A stretch of DNA of 64,000 bases from Lysobacteraceae bacterium P. GTDB lineage: Bacteria; Pseudomonadota; Gammaproteobacteria; Xanthomonadales; Xanthomonadaceae. Each line of letters begins with the position of its first letter. Within the stretch, counting starts at the first letter, position 1. The position numbers and the translations under genes were made by a program. The stretch spans positions 62,001 to 126,000 of the forward strand of contig SCOX01000002.1 of NCBI GenBank assembly GCA_005503055.1. Direction: 5' to 3'. Positions 20,298-29,205 of the stretch are shown here, piece by piece. The notes beneath the pieces were generated by a model. That model had not been told where the DNA came from. It saw nothing but the letters and a program-made list of their open reading frames with translations, and did no database searches.

Positions 20298-21038
20298 ATG
20301 ATCAGAGAGTCGATGTTCGTCCTCCTGCTGTCGCTGCCGCTGCACGCGCTCGCCGCGGACCCGCCGGTGCCCACGGGAATGAAGCCGGTGCCCAACGGCA
20401 GCACGCCGCCCGCCTCGATTCCGGCGGTTCCCAACACCACGCCCGTCGTGGCGCCGGTCGCACCCAACGCAAGCGCGCCCGTGATCCCACCGCCCATCGC
20501 GGTGCCGGTCGTGACCAATGGCGGCACAGCCGCCGCGGTGGTCTTGCCGCCGATGAAGTTCTTCGCCTCGGTCGCCGGGGACGACGTGCTGGCCGCGTTC
20601 AAGGCCGATCCGGCCTTCGCTGCGCTCGACAAGGAACTGGCCGGCAGCCCGCTCGCGCTGGTGGTCACGCACACGGTCCGGCCGACCGCGGCCGGTACCG
20701 CCGCCGGTCTGCTGAGCGCCGTGCTGTCCGGCGGCACGCTGGGCATCCTGCCGATGGTCAGCAACGATCGCCTGGTGGTGCGCTACGAAGTCATGCTCAA
20801 CGGCAAGACGGTGACCAGCTACACCTTCGAACGCACCGCCACGCGCGCGCAGAACCTGTGGACCGCCGGCAACGACGGCACCGGCGGGCTGGGCAAGGGC
20901 GGCGTGGAATGGGTGAAGTCCACCGCGGCGGAAGTCGCCACCAAGCTCGCGCGCGACCCGGCGATGCTCGCCGTACGCGACGAGATGGAGTTCTACTTCC
21001 CCAGCACCGGGGCCAAGTCCGCCAGCATGGCCAAGTGA
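20298..21038 (+). CDS. Secreted protein of unknown function, partner of the protease gene
   Basis: A 246-residue product with a signal peptide (MIRESMFVLLLSLPLHALAA), a Pro/Val/Asn-rich linker (~20-85, with VPN and APV repeats) and a ~150-residue globular part (MKFFASVAGDDVLAAFKADPAFAALDKELAGSPLALVVTHT ... EFYFPSTG). I recognise no family. The 11-bp gap to the protease gene suggests a shared transcript and related work in the envelope. Confidence 0.6.
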   Translation: MIRESMFVLLLSLPLHALAADPPVPTGMKPVPNGSTPPASIPAVPNTTPVVAPVAPNASAPVIPPPIAVPVVTNGGTAAAVVLPPMKFFASVAGDDVLAAFKADPAFAALDKELAGSPLALVVTHTVRPTAAGTAAGLLSAVLSGGTLGILPMVSNDRLVVRYEVMLNGKTVTSYTFERTATRAQNLWTAGNDGTGGLGKGGVEWVKSTAAEVATKLARDPAMLAVRDEMEFYFPSTGAKSASMAK

Positions 21039-21142
21039 CGGCGATACCGGCACCGGCTGCAGGAGCCTTCAGGCGTCCGCTGCACCGGTGCCACCCGGCC
21101 CGCGGCGTATAATTGCCGGGCTTTCCGCTTCCCAAGCCCCCC

Positions 21143-22774
21143 ATGAACAACGATGCCGCCGCCTCGCCGGTGAAACTCCGCCGCGCGCTGCTTTCCGTTT
21201 CCGACAAGACCGGCCTGATCGATCTGGCCCGCGCGCTCCACGACCACGGCGTGGAACTGCTCTCCACCGGCGGCACCGCCAAGGCGATCCGCGAGGCCGG
21301 CCTGCCGGTCAAGGACGTCAGCGACGTCACCGGTTTCCCCGAGATGATGGACGGCCGCGTCAAGACGCTCCATCCGCTCGTGCACGGTGGCCTGCTCGGC
21401 CGCGCCGGCACCGACGACGCGGTGATGGCGCAGCACGGCATCGGCGCGATCGACCTGCTGGTGCTCAACCTTTATCCGTTCGAGAAGGTCTCGGCCGATC
21501 CCTCCAGCACGATGGAAGAGATCGTCGAGAACATCGACATCGGCGGCCCGGCGATGCTGCGTTCGGCGGCGAAGAACTTCGCCCGCGTCGCGGTGGCGAC
21601 CGATCCGGCGCAGTACGCCGGCCTCGTCGAGGAACTGAATGCGAACGGCGGCGCGCTGTCCGCCGCGACGCGCTTCGCGATGTCGGTGGCCGCGTTCAAC
21701 CGCGTCGCGCAGTACGACGCGTTCATCAGCAACTATCTGTCCTCGCTTGTGGATCCCTCCACAGAAGACCGCACATCCGTGTGCGGACTCCTCCAAAGGG
21801 CCGACGGTTCGCAGGCGCTGTTCCCCGCGCAGCAGAACAGCAACTTCGTGAAGGTGATGGACCTGCGCTACGGCGAGAACCCGCACCAGCACGGCGCGTT
21901 CTACCGCGACCTGTGGCCGGTGCCGGGCACGCTGGCGACGTTCACGCAGCTGCAGGGCAAAGAGCTCAGCTACAACAACCTCGCCGACGCCGACGCCGCG
22001 TGGGAATGCGTGCGCCAGTTCGAGCGCCCGGCCTGCGTGATCGTCAAGCACGCCAATCCCTGCGGCGTGGCCGAAGGCGTGGCCTGCGGCGACGCGTACG
22101 AACTGGCCTACGCCACCGATCCGACCTCCGCGTTCGGCGGCATTCTCGCCTTCAACACCACACTCGATGCCGCCACGGCGAAGGCCATCCTCGACCGCCA
22201 GTTCGTCGAAGTGCTGATCGCGCCGGACTACGAGGAAGGCGCGCTCGACTACGCCAAGAAGAAGGCCAACGTGCGCGTGCTGCGCATCCCGCACGGCGAA
22301 GGCCGCAACAACATGGACGTCAAGCGCGTCGGCTCGGGCCTGCTGATGCAGACCAGCGACATCCGCGAAGTCACGCGCGACGAGCTGAAGGTCGTGACGA
22401 AGATCGCGCCGACCCAGGAACAGATGGACGACCTGCTGTTCGCCTGGCGCGTGGCGAAGTTCGTGAAGTCCAACGCGATCGTGTATGCGAAAGACCATCG
22501 CACCATCGGCGTCGGCGCGGGCCAGATGAGCCGCGTGTACTCGGCGCGCATCGCCGGCATCAAGGCGACGGACGCGGGCCTGGTCGTGCCGGGTTCGGTG
22601 ATGGCATCGGATGCGTTCTTCCCGTTCCGCGACGGCATCGACGCCGCGGCCGAAGCCGGCATCAAGGCCGTAATCCAGCCGGGCGGCTCGATGCGCGACA
22701 GCGAAGTGATCGCCGCCGCCGACGAGCACGGCCTGGCGATGGTGTTCACGGGCGTTCGGCATTTCAGGCATTGA
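21143..22774 (+). CDS. purH: Bifunctional AICAR formyltransferase/IMP cyclohydrolase
   Basis: PurH performs the last two steps of IMP synthesis. The 543-residue protein has the IMP cyclohydrolase domain ([63 protein letters not shown]) and the AICAR transformylase domain ([41 protein letters not shown]). It is ~15 residues longer than usual because of an insertion [16 protein letters not shown] near residue 205, encoded by DNA holding a perfect palindrome (21769-21786). The ATG at 21143 gives the normal N-terminus. Confidence 0.97.
   Translation: MNNDAAASPVKLRRALLSVSDKTGLIDLARALHDHGVELLSTGGTAKAIREAGLPVKDVSDVTGFPEMMDGRVKTLHPLVHGGLLGRAGTDDAVMAQHGIGAIDLLVLNLYPFEKVSADPSSTMEEIVENIDIGGPAMLRSAAKNFARVAVATDPAQYAGLVEELNANGGALSAATRFAMSVAAFNRVAQYDAFISNYLSSLVDPSTEDRTSVCGLLQRADGSQALFPAQQNSNFVKVMDLRYGENPHQHGAFYRDLWPVPGTLATFTQLQGKELSYNNLADADAAWECVRQFERPACVIVKHANPCGVAEGVACGDAYELAYATDPTSAFGGILAFNTTLDAATAKAILDRQFVEVLIAPDYEEGALDYAKKKANVRVLRIPHGEGRNNMDVKRVGSGLLMQTSDIREVTRDELKVVTKIAPTQEQMDDLLFAWRVAKFVKSNAIVYAKDHRTIGVGAGQMSRVYSARIAGIKATDAGLVVPGSVMASDAFFPFRDGIDAAAEAGIKAVIQPGGSMRDSEVIAAADEHGLAMVFTGVRHFRH
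21752..21800. repeat. Palindromic insertion inside purH
   Basis: The segment contains the perfect inverted repeat CCGCACA-TCCG-TGTGCGG (21769-21786). It keeps the reading frame and encodes residues absent from ordinary PurH proteins, at the domain junction. Confidence 0.6.
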
Positions 22775-23102
22775 GGCCGGGATTCGGGAATCGTGATTCG
22801 TGATTCGTGATTCGTGATTCGTGATTCGTGATTCGTGATTCGGGATTCGGGATTCGGGATTCGGGATTCGAAAGAGCGTCGCCGCTCTTGATCGTCATCC
22901 CCGCGAAGGCGGGGATCCGGGCCCGCTGCCTCGCAGCACACGTAGCCCGGGTAAGCGAAGCGCACCCGGGGTTCGGCAAGGCATCACCCGGGTGCGCTTC
23001 GCTTACCCGGGCTACGCATGCCCACTGAACGCATCGGCCCGGACCGCCGACGCCGCCATAACCGCCTCCCCGCCAGACTTCCCCCACACGCCGGGAGGCC
23101 TT
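22775..23102. repeat. Repeat-filled spacer between purH and the GNAT gene
   Basis: Three repeat types follow one another. A 7-bp tandem array (gattcgt then gattcgg, ~13 units) runs from ~22775 to 22871. A short palindrome atccccgc-gaag-gcggggat lies at 22898-22917. A ~76-bp GTAGCCCGGG inverted repeat occupies 22941-23016. Nothing coding is seen. Confidence 0.85.
22941..23016. repeat. GTAGCCCGGG palindromic element, copy 1
   Basis: Outer arms cgtagcccgggtaagcgaag and its inverse end at gctacg (23016), ~76 bp in all. Other copies are at 25197, 28664, 31075, 34201 and a half-size one at 35410. Confidence 0.85.
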
Positions 23103-23600
23103 ATGTGGATCCGCACCGAAACGCTCGACGACCACGCCGCGATCCGTGAACTGCTCGGCGCCGCCTTCGCCGACGCCCCGGGCGCCGGACGCGTGGAACA
23201 GCGCATCGTCGATGCGCTGCGCGAGGACGACCAGCTCACGCTAAGCCTGGTGGCCGACATCGACGGACGCATTGCCGGCTGCGCGGTGTTCTCGCCGGTG
23301 GCCATCGAAGGCGCCCAGGCCTGGTACGGCCTGGGCCCCGTCGCCGTCGACCCGCGCGACCAGGGGCACGGCGTGGGCACCGCGCTGATCCGCGCCGGGC
23401 TGGCCGAACTGGCCGACCAGGGCGCCGCCGGCTGCGTGGTGCTGGGCGAACCGGCCTATTACGCCCGCTTCGGCTTCCTCAACGACGGCGAACTGCACTA
23501 CGCCGATGCGCCGCCGCAGTACTTCCAGTCCCTCGCGTTCAACGACGCCGCGACCGCGAAGGGCGCGGTGCGCTACCACCGGTCCTTCTCGGATGCCTGA
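23103..23600 (+). CDS. GNAT-family N-acetyltransferase
   Basis: A 165-residue GNAT enzyme of the YhbS type. The acetyl-CoA-binding motif A is VDPRDQGHGVGTALIRAGL (~82-100), preceded by the strand ARP-like AWYGLGPVAV and followed by VVLGEPAYYARFGF, which is the typical motif B in this subgroup. The substrate is unknown. The ATG at 23103 (MWIRTETLDDHAAIRELL) starts at the usual first strand. It sits between purH and purD but has no evident link to purine synthesis. Confidence 0.88.
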   Translation: MWIRTETLDDHAAIRELLGAAFADAPGAGRVEQRIVDALREDDQLTLSLVADIDGRIAGCAVFSPVAIEGAQAWYGLGPVAVDPRDQGHGVGTALIRAGLAELADQGAAGCVVLGEPAYYARFGFLNDGELHYADAPPQYFQSLAFNDAATAKGAVRYHRSFSDA

Positions 23601-23747
23601 AGATGCGGATGAACGCGGCGCCGGCCGATGCGGCGACGCGGACGCGTTCGACTTGATGAAGACGGCGCGCCACGGACGCGCGGGTCGCGGCATCCGCGCC
23701 GCTTCCGTAAAATCCGCGGTCCCACGTCGCGACCCGCAGGAGCGCAC

Positions 23748-25046
23748 ATGAAAGTCCTCGTTATCGGTTCCGGCGGTCGCGAACACGCCCTGGCCTGGAA
23801 ACTGGCGCAGTCGCCGCGCGTGAGCGAGGTGCTGGTCGCCCCGGGCAACGCCGGCACCGCGAGCGAGCCCAAGTGCCGCAACGTGGACGTGCCCGCCGCC
23901 GACATCGACGCCCTGCTGGCGCTGGTGACGCGCGAAGGCGTGAGCGTCACCGTCGTCGGCCCCGAAGGCCCGCTGGTGAACGGCGTGGTCGACCGCTTCC
24001 GCGCCGCCGGCCACCGCATCTTCGGTCCGACGCAGGCCGCCGCGCAGCTGGAAGGCAGCAAGGCGTACGCGAAGAACTTCCTCGCGCGCCACGGCATTCC
24101 CACCGCGCACTACGCCGTGTTCACCGAAGCCGAGGCCGCGCTCGAATACGTGCAGGACAAAGGCGCGCCCATCGTCATCAAGGCCGATGGCCTAGCCGCG
24201 GGCAAGGGCGTCATCGTCGCGATGACGCTGGCCGAAGCCGAAGCGGCCATCACCGACATGCTGGCCGACTACGCCTTCGGCGCAGCCGGTGCGCGCGTGG
24301 TGATCGAGGAATTCCTCGACGGCGAGGAAGCCAGTTTCATCTCCATGGTCGACGGCAAGACCGCGTTGCCGATGGCGACCAGCCAGGACCACAAGCGCGT
24401 GGGCGACCGCGACACCGGCCCCAACACCGGCGGCATGGGCGCGTATTCGCCCGCACCGGTGGTCACGCCGGAAGTGCACGCGCGCGTGATGCGCGAAGTG
24501 GTCGAACCCACCGTGCGCGGCATGATCGCCGACGGCATTCCCTTCACCGGCTTCCTCTACGCCGGCTTGATGATCGACAAGAGCGGCGCGCCGAAGGTCA
24601 TCGAATACAACGTGCGCTTCGGCGACCCGGAAACGCAGCCGGTGATGCTGCGCCTGCGCTCGGACCTGCTCGACCTGGTCGAAGCGGCCATCGACGAACG
24701 CCTGCACACGGTGAAAGCGCTGTGGGACCCGCGCCCATCGCTCGGCGTGGTGATGGCCGCCGAGGGCTACCCCAACACACCGCGCGCCGGCGACGTGATC
24801 AACAGCTGGGACGCGCCCGACATCGACGAAGTGAAGGTCTTCCACGCCGGCACCAAGGTGGAAGGCGAACACGTCGTCACCAGCGGCGGCCGCGTCCTGT
24901 GCGTATGCGCCCTGGGCGACAGCGTCGCCGACGCGCAGCACAAGGCCTACGAAGGCGTAGCCGGCATCAGCTGGCACGGCGAATTCCACCGCCATGACAT
25001 CGGCTGGCGCGCGATCGAGCGCGAGAACGCGACCGAGATTGCTTGA
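23748..25046 (+). CDS. purD: Phosphoribosylamine-glycine ligase (GAR synthetase)
   Basis: PurD joins phosphoribosylamine and glycine with ATP. The 432-residue protein has the N-terminal MKVLVIGSGGREHALAWKLAQS, the ATP-grasp core (VIKADGLAAGKGVIVAM, VVIEEFLDGEEASF), the DHKRVGDRDTGPNTGGMGAYSP signature and the C-terminal VIEYNVRFGDPETQPVM plus GYP..P.. segment. Length and start are standard. It follows the GNAT gene by ~150 bp on the same strand. Confidence 0.98.
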   Translation: MKVLVIGSGGREHALAWKLAQSPRVSEVLVAPGNAGTASEPKCRNVDVPAADIDALLALVTREGVSVTVVGPEGPLVNGVVDRFRAAGHRIFGPTQAAAQLEGSKAYAKNFLARHGIPTAHYAVFTEAEAALEYVQDKGAPIVIKADGLAAGKGVIVAMTLAEAEAAITDMLADYAFGAAGARVVIEEFLDGEEASFISMVDGKTALPMATSQDHKRVGDRDTGPNTGGMGAYSPAPVVTPEVHARVMREVVEPTVRGMIADGIPFTGFLYAGLMIDKSGAPKVIEYNVRFGDPETQPVMLRLRSDLLDLVEAAIDERLHTVKALWDPRPSLGVVMAAEGYPNTPRAGDVINSWDAPDIDEVKVFHAGTKVEGEHVVTSGGRVLCVCALGDSVADAQHKAYEGVAGISWHGEFHRHDIGWRAIERENATEIA

Positions 25047-25196
25047 GCCTCGCGCCCATCCCTCTCCCCTTGCGGGAGAGGGACAGACCGCCGAAGGCGG
25101 TCAGGGAGAGGGGCCGCCGCAGCGGCAAGACTCGGCACGAAAACACCGTTCGCCCTGAGCGTAGGCCGAAGGCCGAAGTCGAAGGGCGCTACAGCT

Positions 25197-25275
25197 ACGC
25201 AGCCCGGGTAAGACGAAGCCGCACCCGGTGCCACACGCACCGCAACCCCGGGTGCGCTGCGCTTACCCGGGCTAC
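25197..25275. repeat. GTAGCCCGGG palindromic element, copy 2
   Basis: agcccgggtaagacgaagccgcacccgg and its inverse cccgggtgcgctgcgcttacccgggcta enclose a short spacer, after two other palindromic stretches (25057-25110, 25148-25188) behind purD. It marks the left edge of the accessory region. Confidence 0.8.
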
Positions 25276-25285
25276 TTGACCGACG

Positions 25286-25864
25286 TCATTCCCGCGCCAT
25301 CTGCTGCCCAGGCCTCGGCTTCGCCTGGCGATACTGGCGCTTGTCGCCCAGCCGCTGCCCCTTGGCATCGACGTTGACGCAGATGCGACCACCGCACATG
25401 ACGGCGTCGGACGCGTAGAACGCCTGCACGACCGGCACCGCGCTCTCGTAACGGCCCAGCTCTTCCTTGAGCGATGCCAACTCGCGACGGTAATAGCCCA
25501 GCACCACCCATCCCGTCACAAGCGACACCAGCACGTCCGCGCCTGCCGCACCGAACCATCCCCACACCATCTTGTTGACGCCCTGCAATCGCGAGGTGAC
25601 CGCCGCCACCGCGCGCCCGTACTCGGCCGATGCGGGTGCGACGGCGTGCCTGGCTTCCTGCGCGATCTTCTCGCCGGCCGCGCCCACGACCTGATCGACC
25701 CGCTGGTGCATCTGCGTCAGCTCGCTGCGCATCCTCCTGATGTGCTGGTCGATGCTCGACCGCAACTGCAGTTCGCGCTGCTCGATCGAGTTCTTCAGGA
25801 TCAACAGGGCGCGGGCGCTATTTTCCAGCGCCGCGCTTGCTTCTGTGCTCTTGGCGTCGTGCAT
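25286..25864 (-). CDS. Coiled-coil membrane protein, function unknown
   Basis: A 192-residue protein with a long N-terminal helix rich in heptads (ALENSARALLILKNSIEQRELQLRSSIDQHIRRMRSELTQMHQRVDQVV, ~10-60), one transmembrane segment (MVWGWFGAAGADVLVSLVTGWVVLGYY, ~98-124) and a C-terminal domain with one CGGRICVNVDAKGQ cysteine pair and a basic tail. Similar proteins occur in Xanthomonas; I do not know a proven function. It lies 2 bp after the putative effector gene on the same strand, so it is probably translated with it. Confidence 0.65.
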   Translation of the reverse strand: MHDAKSTEASAALENSARALLILKNSIEQRELQLRSSIDQHIRRMRSELTQMHQRVDQVVGAAGEKIAQEARHAVAPASAEYGRAVAAVTSRLQGVNKMVWGWFGAAGADVLVSLVTGWVVLGYYRRELASLKEELGRYESAVPVVQAFYASDAVMCGGRICVNVDAKGQRLGDKRQYRQAKPRPGQQMARE

Positions 25865-25866
25865 GG

Positions 25867-27363
25867 CTACATGCTCCGCCCGCGGCCCTGGGTCTGTGTC
25901 ATCTGTGTCATCTGCTGCTCTTGAAGCTGTTGTTGCTCCGCGAGGTCACGGCCCAGCTGCGTCAGCCGTTGCTCCTCGTCCGAAAGCGAAACCTCCTGCG
26001 CGATCCGGTCGAGGCCGGCGTCATCGCCGCGCAGTGCGGCGGCATACGCCTGATTGAGCAACGGGTCGCTGAAGGGCCCCGGCTCCAGATTCGCTTGCGG
26101 ATCGTGGGCGCCATGGGCTCGCTCCCGATGCGGCCCAACGGGCGGACCGTGCCGATCCTCCCGATGCGGCGCCGCAGGCGGACCGGGCTGCTCCCTCGGT
26201 GGCTGCGGCGCGCGTTGTTGGTTCTGCTGCGCTTCGACCGGTCCCCCAACTACGTCGCGGAACATGGCGGGGCTGGTGGCAGTGAGCACGTATTGCCAGC
26301 GCGTCTGCTGTGGGTTGGCTTGGACTACTTCGATGAACCTTGGATAGTCACCTGTGTGAATCGTCTGGCATCCGGCGGAGTCGGTGTTGTCGCTGGACCC
26401 ACGGTGAATTTTGAAGCTGTTGTTGAGGTCCTGCACGCCGTTGATGTCGTCCTGCGTGAACCGGCCATCGCCATTGGTGTCACGCTGGACGAGTCCTGCG
26501 CCACGATCCACCTGTGCCCCTGAGGGACGCAGAGCGAACTCCTGGTGATTCCCACGCGGGTGCGTCGCCCGCTGCATTTCAATCGTGCCGGCGGCCAGGC
26601 GCCCAAGGTCGCGATACGTATCGCCATTGACGTCCTCGCCTTCGATCTTCTTGCGCTCCCCTATATGCCCGAACCCCGCGCTTGCAGGTACCTCGCGTGC
26701 CTCCACCCCGCCACCACTGAAGGGACGTGGGTGTCGGCGATCGTTGCCAGCGTGGTGGTCGTACTGCGCGGTCGGCTCGGTGTTGGCCTTGGGCACCTCA
26801 TGCATCTGCCGGCTGCCATTAGCGTCCTTCCACAGCACCACGATGCGGTCGTCGTAGACACCGGTACCCAAGCGGGACTCGTCGACATCCGGGGTCGTAA
26901 GAAGGTCCGGACGGGGCACATCGGGGATTGCCCGCGTGGCTGCAACCCACGTGGGATCCTCCTGCCGCAACCCCAGGATCACCCGCTGCCCGCGCTGGTC
27001 CATCGCGTCCTGCGCCGCCGCGTTACCACGACTGGCAACGATGCTGGCGTAGACGTCATAACGCTGGACGTCACTGCTCAGTGCTGTCATTTCATCGGCG
27101 AGCGGAAAGCGCGGGTGGGAGGACATCGCGTCCGCCAGGTGACGCAGCATCACCGGGTCATGGTGGGCACCGCCGGGCTGGCGCAATCGCTGAAGCTGCT
27201 CGGCCGCCCCTGCCGCCACGAAGCGGTCCAGCGACTCCTGCACCACGCGGGGCCGCCCCTCCCGTAACTGGCTCAACAACTCCAGCCCTTCGCGCGCCCG
27301 CTGCTGTTGCAACAAGGCGATCACGCGATCGGCCTCGGCCTTGATATCGAGTTCAGCGGTCAT
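25867..27363 (-). CDS. Putative interbacterial effector with L,D-transpeptidase-like Cys-His site
   Basis: A 498-residue protein with no signal peptide. The N-terminal ~130 residues are helical. The middle (~180-370) has a calcium-like DTNGDGRFTQDDINGVQ segment and then FKIHRGSSDNTDSAGCQTI, where His ~320 and Cys ~332 lie as in the H...S-x-G-C signature of YkuD-type or phage-associated peptidoglycan enzymes. A Pro/His/Arg-rich linker leads to a helical C-terminus ending in a Gln-rich tail (EQQQLQEQQMTQMTQ), a feature of Xanthomonas-type T4SS effectors, although the classical C-terminal signal motifs are not clear. An upstream lipoprotein-like gene overlaps by 11 bp, as for immunity genes. Function is inferred. 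Confidence 0.55.
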   Translation of the reverse strand: MTAELDIKAEADRVIALLQQQRAREGLELLSQLREGRPRVVQESLDRFVAAGAAEQLQRLRQPGGAHHDPVMLRHLADAMSSHPRFPLADEMTALSSDVQRYDVYASIVASRGNAAAQDAMDQRGQRVILGLRQEDPTWVAATRAIPDVPRPDLLTTPDVDESRLGTGVYDDRIVVLWKDANGSRQMHEVPKANTEPTAQYDHHAGNDRRHPRPFSGGGVEAREVPASAGFGHIGERKKIEGEDVNGDTYRDLGRLAAGTIEMQRATHPRGNHQEFALRPSGAQVDRGAGLVQRDTNGDGRFTQDDINGVQDLNNSFKIHRGSSDNTDSAGCQTIHTGDYPRFIEVVQANPQQTRWQYVLTATSPAMFRDVVGGPVEAQQNQQRAPQPPREQPGPPAAPHREDRHGPPVGPHRERAHGAHDPQANLEPGPFSDPLLNQAYAAALRGDDAGLDRIAQEVSLSDEEQRLTQLGRDLAEQQQLQEQQMTQMTQTQGRGRSM

Positions 27364-28372
27364 GCGCGGTCCCCTTTGCCGCCGACTGCGGCTCATCTAC
27401 AACGAACTTGTCCGCAAGCGAGTCATACGGATCGGAACAAGGGGAATCGCCTGGATACACCGGCCTGCACGGCCAAAGCCGGCGGGGCACGCGCTGCTCC
27501 AGTGTGAAGCGCTCGCCATTCCAGACCAGGAAACCGAAGTGCCCCGCCCGGTAAGCAAACGTATGCGGGTCCGAAGCGGGCAACGGGTTGTCCGGGTCGA
27601 ACTCGATCATCCAGCGCATCACCGGGACGTACTGCAACTTGAAGTTGTCCAGCCCCAACTCGCCCCCGGGCGTGCTGGTCGAAACGCCTGCGCATGCGAG
27701 GCGTGATCACAGGGTCGGGCGGTAGTACATCCAGCGTCACATCGACCAGCGCACCGCTGCCTGTCAGGCGATAGATCCTGGACGCCCCGAAACCTGGCGC
27801 ACAATCATTCTCACCAGTGGCAACTCGTATGTGTTCGTACCCGATACCACGGCACTCGAACTGCGCGTTCACCCAGTAGACCGTCTTCGCAGGATCGGGC
27901 GAACCAAACGAACGAATCCACCATCTGCGGTTCTCCACGAGGAAATCCGGTTCGCGGCCCAGTCCGCGTACCGCGGCGAACATCACCGGTTGCTCGACCC
28001 ACTGCTGTCGGACCTGGAGCGAGGATCTGACCTCCTCTTCAGGCAGGGCCAGCATGACCTGCCGCAGTGCCTGCGGCATCTGACCGATGCAGAAACGATA
28101 GATCCGGAAAGCGCGTCCTCCGCTCGACCAGTTGCTCTCCGTGCACCGTGCGCCCATCGCCTTTTCCACGGCGAACTCCCCGGGCCCGACGGGGCTGTTG
28201 GCAAATCGGGTCGGAATCGGTTCGGGCGGCAGTACTTGTGGCGTCGGCGCCGCATGCGCCTCTGGCTGCGTCTGCGCGGGCACCGGTGTCTGCATGGCAG
28301 CGCCTGCACCAACGCACGCGCTCGCCACCAGGCCGCTGCTACTGCAAGTATCGAGCACCTCTTTGCCTTCAT
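27353..28372 (-). pseudogene. Frameshifted lipoprotein gene in the immunity position
   Basis: Three frame segments add up to one ~340-residue lipoprotein. It begins MKAKRCSILAVAA (ATG 28372), continues in another frame with a lipobox LVASAC and ~230 residues (ARCTESNWSSGGRAFRIYRFC ... RRFDQHARG), and returns to the first frame for the last ~100 residues (ELGLDNFKLQYVPVMRWM ...). The second shift lies at a run of five G near 27665; the first is near 28330. The two shifts compensate each other. Its end overlaps the effector start by 11 bp. Either a decaying immunity gene or two sequence errors. Confidence 0.55.
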
Positions 28373-28494
28373 TCGCCTGCTCCACGTTTCGGCGTTCGCA
28401 ATCACCAGCGACCTGCCAAACTCTGCGTCGGCACGTTCCAGTGCCGCCGAGATTCAGCCGAAACAACAGACGCCTTTCATGGCCGTGCGTCCAT

Positions 28495-28580
28495 GAGAAT
28501 TGTTGCCGACGCTCGATCCCTCACGCGCCGCTGCTGTTGCAGCAAGGCGATCACGAGATCCGACTCATACGAAGGCCCCA
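28495..28580 (-). pseudogene. Relic of a second effector-like gene start
   Basis: The minus strand encodes SDLVIALLQQQRRVRD; the effector has EADRVIALLQQQRARE near its start. Over ~33 bp the DNA (gctgctgttgca.caaggcgatcacg.gatc) is almost identical to 27303-27335. Flanking sequence does not continue the similarity, so it is a small leftover of a duplicated or rearranged copy. Confidence 0.45.
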
Positions 28581-28663
28581 CTCCGGGTTGGGGTGAGGGG
28601 CAACGAAGCGAAAGCGGGCAAGCCGCCTCAAGCGAACAACGCTGCGCTTGTCACTCAAGCATT

Positions 28664-28742
28664 CGTAGCCCGGGTAAGGCGAAGCCGCACCCGGGGCCAC
28701 CGCACCGCAACCCCGGGTGCGCTGCGCTTACCCGGGCTACGC
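28664..28742. repeat. GTAGCCCGGG palindromic element, copy 3
   Basis: Arms cgtagcccgggtaaggcgaag and cgctgcgcttacccgggctacg enclose ~35 bp; closely similar to copy 2 including the gaagccgcacccgg variant. Confidence 0.85.
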
Positions 28743-28751
28743 AGCGAACCG

Positions 28752-29024
28752 TTACGCCGTCCCTTCCTCCGGCGCCGGCGTCAACTCCACCGCTACCGCT
28801 TCCAGATCCGCGATGGCGGTTTCCACCGCATCGTAGAACTGCGACTGCTTCGTCATCAGGTCCTCGATCACCGAAGCCTTCTTCAACTTCGACAACTCAC
28901 CGTCGAACATCAGCCACTGCGTGGTGAGCATCTCCACGTTGTTCTTCGAGTAATGCCGCATCTCCTTGAGCTGCAACACCGTGTCGTTGACATGCTCCAG
29001 CGGCGACTTGGTATCGGCCGTCAT
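28752..29024 (-). CDS. Small protein of unknown function
   Basis: A 90-residue, soluble, probably all-helical protein (MTADTKSPLEHVNDTVLQLKEMRHYSKNN ... LMTKQSQFYDAVETAIADLEAVAVEL). The ATG at 29024 follows a GAGGT ribosome-binding site on the minus strand, which decides against an upstream in-frame ATG. I recognise no family. It lies alone in the accessory region with a repeat directly downstream. Confidence 0.6.
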   Translation of the reverse strand: MTADTKSPLEHVNDTVLQLKEMRHYSKNNVEMLTTQWLMFDGELSKLKKASVIEDLMTKQSQFYDAVETAIADLEAVAVELTPAPEEGTA

Positions 29025-29205
29025 GACGACCTCCATTCGGGGTGTGTCCCCGAAGCCTACGAAGCGCAAGCTGGCTCGCAGGTGAAATCGCGGCGATTGC
29101 GTGGAGACGGCGTGAAATTCACACGCACACTGCGTACAGCCATCCCCTGTGCAGGTAGTAACAGGATGACCGGCACTCCAGCCATCCTTTTACATCGCCG
29201 ATTGA

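Larger units (their letters stand above)
28373..28751. other. Gap upstream of the lipoprotein gene with an effector-gene relic
   Basis: The 379 bp contain a short relic (28533-28566) resembling the 5' end of the effector gene and the GTAGCCCGGG element copy 3 (28664-28742). No complete gene is seen. Confidence 0.55.

Noticed and set aside
22775..22871. CRISPR array
   Set aside because: The repeats are 7 bp, directly adjoining, with no unique spacers.
25057..25110. Terminator after purD
   Set aside because: The ccctctcccc/ggggagaggg and accgcc-gaag-gcggt arms form a good hairpin but no T-run follows; it is a dispersed repeat rather than a clear terminator.
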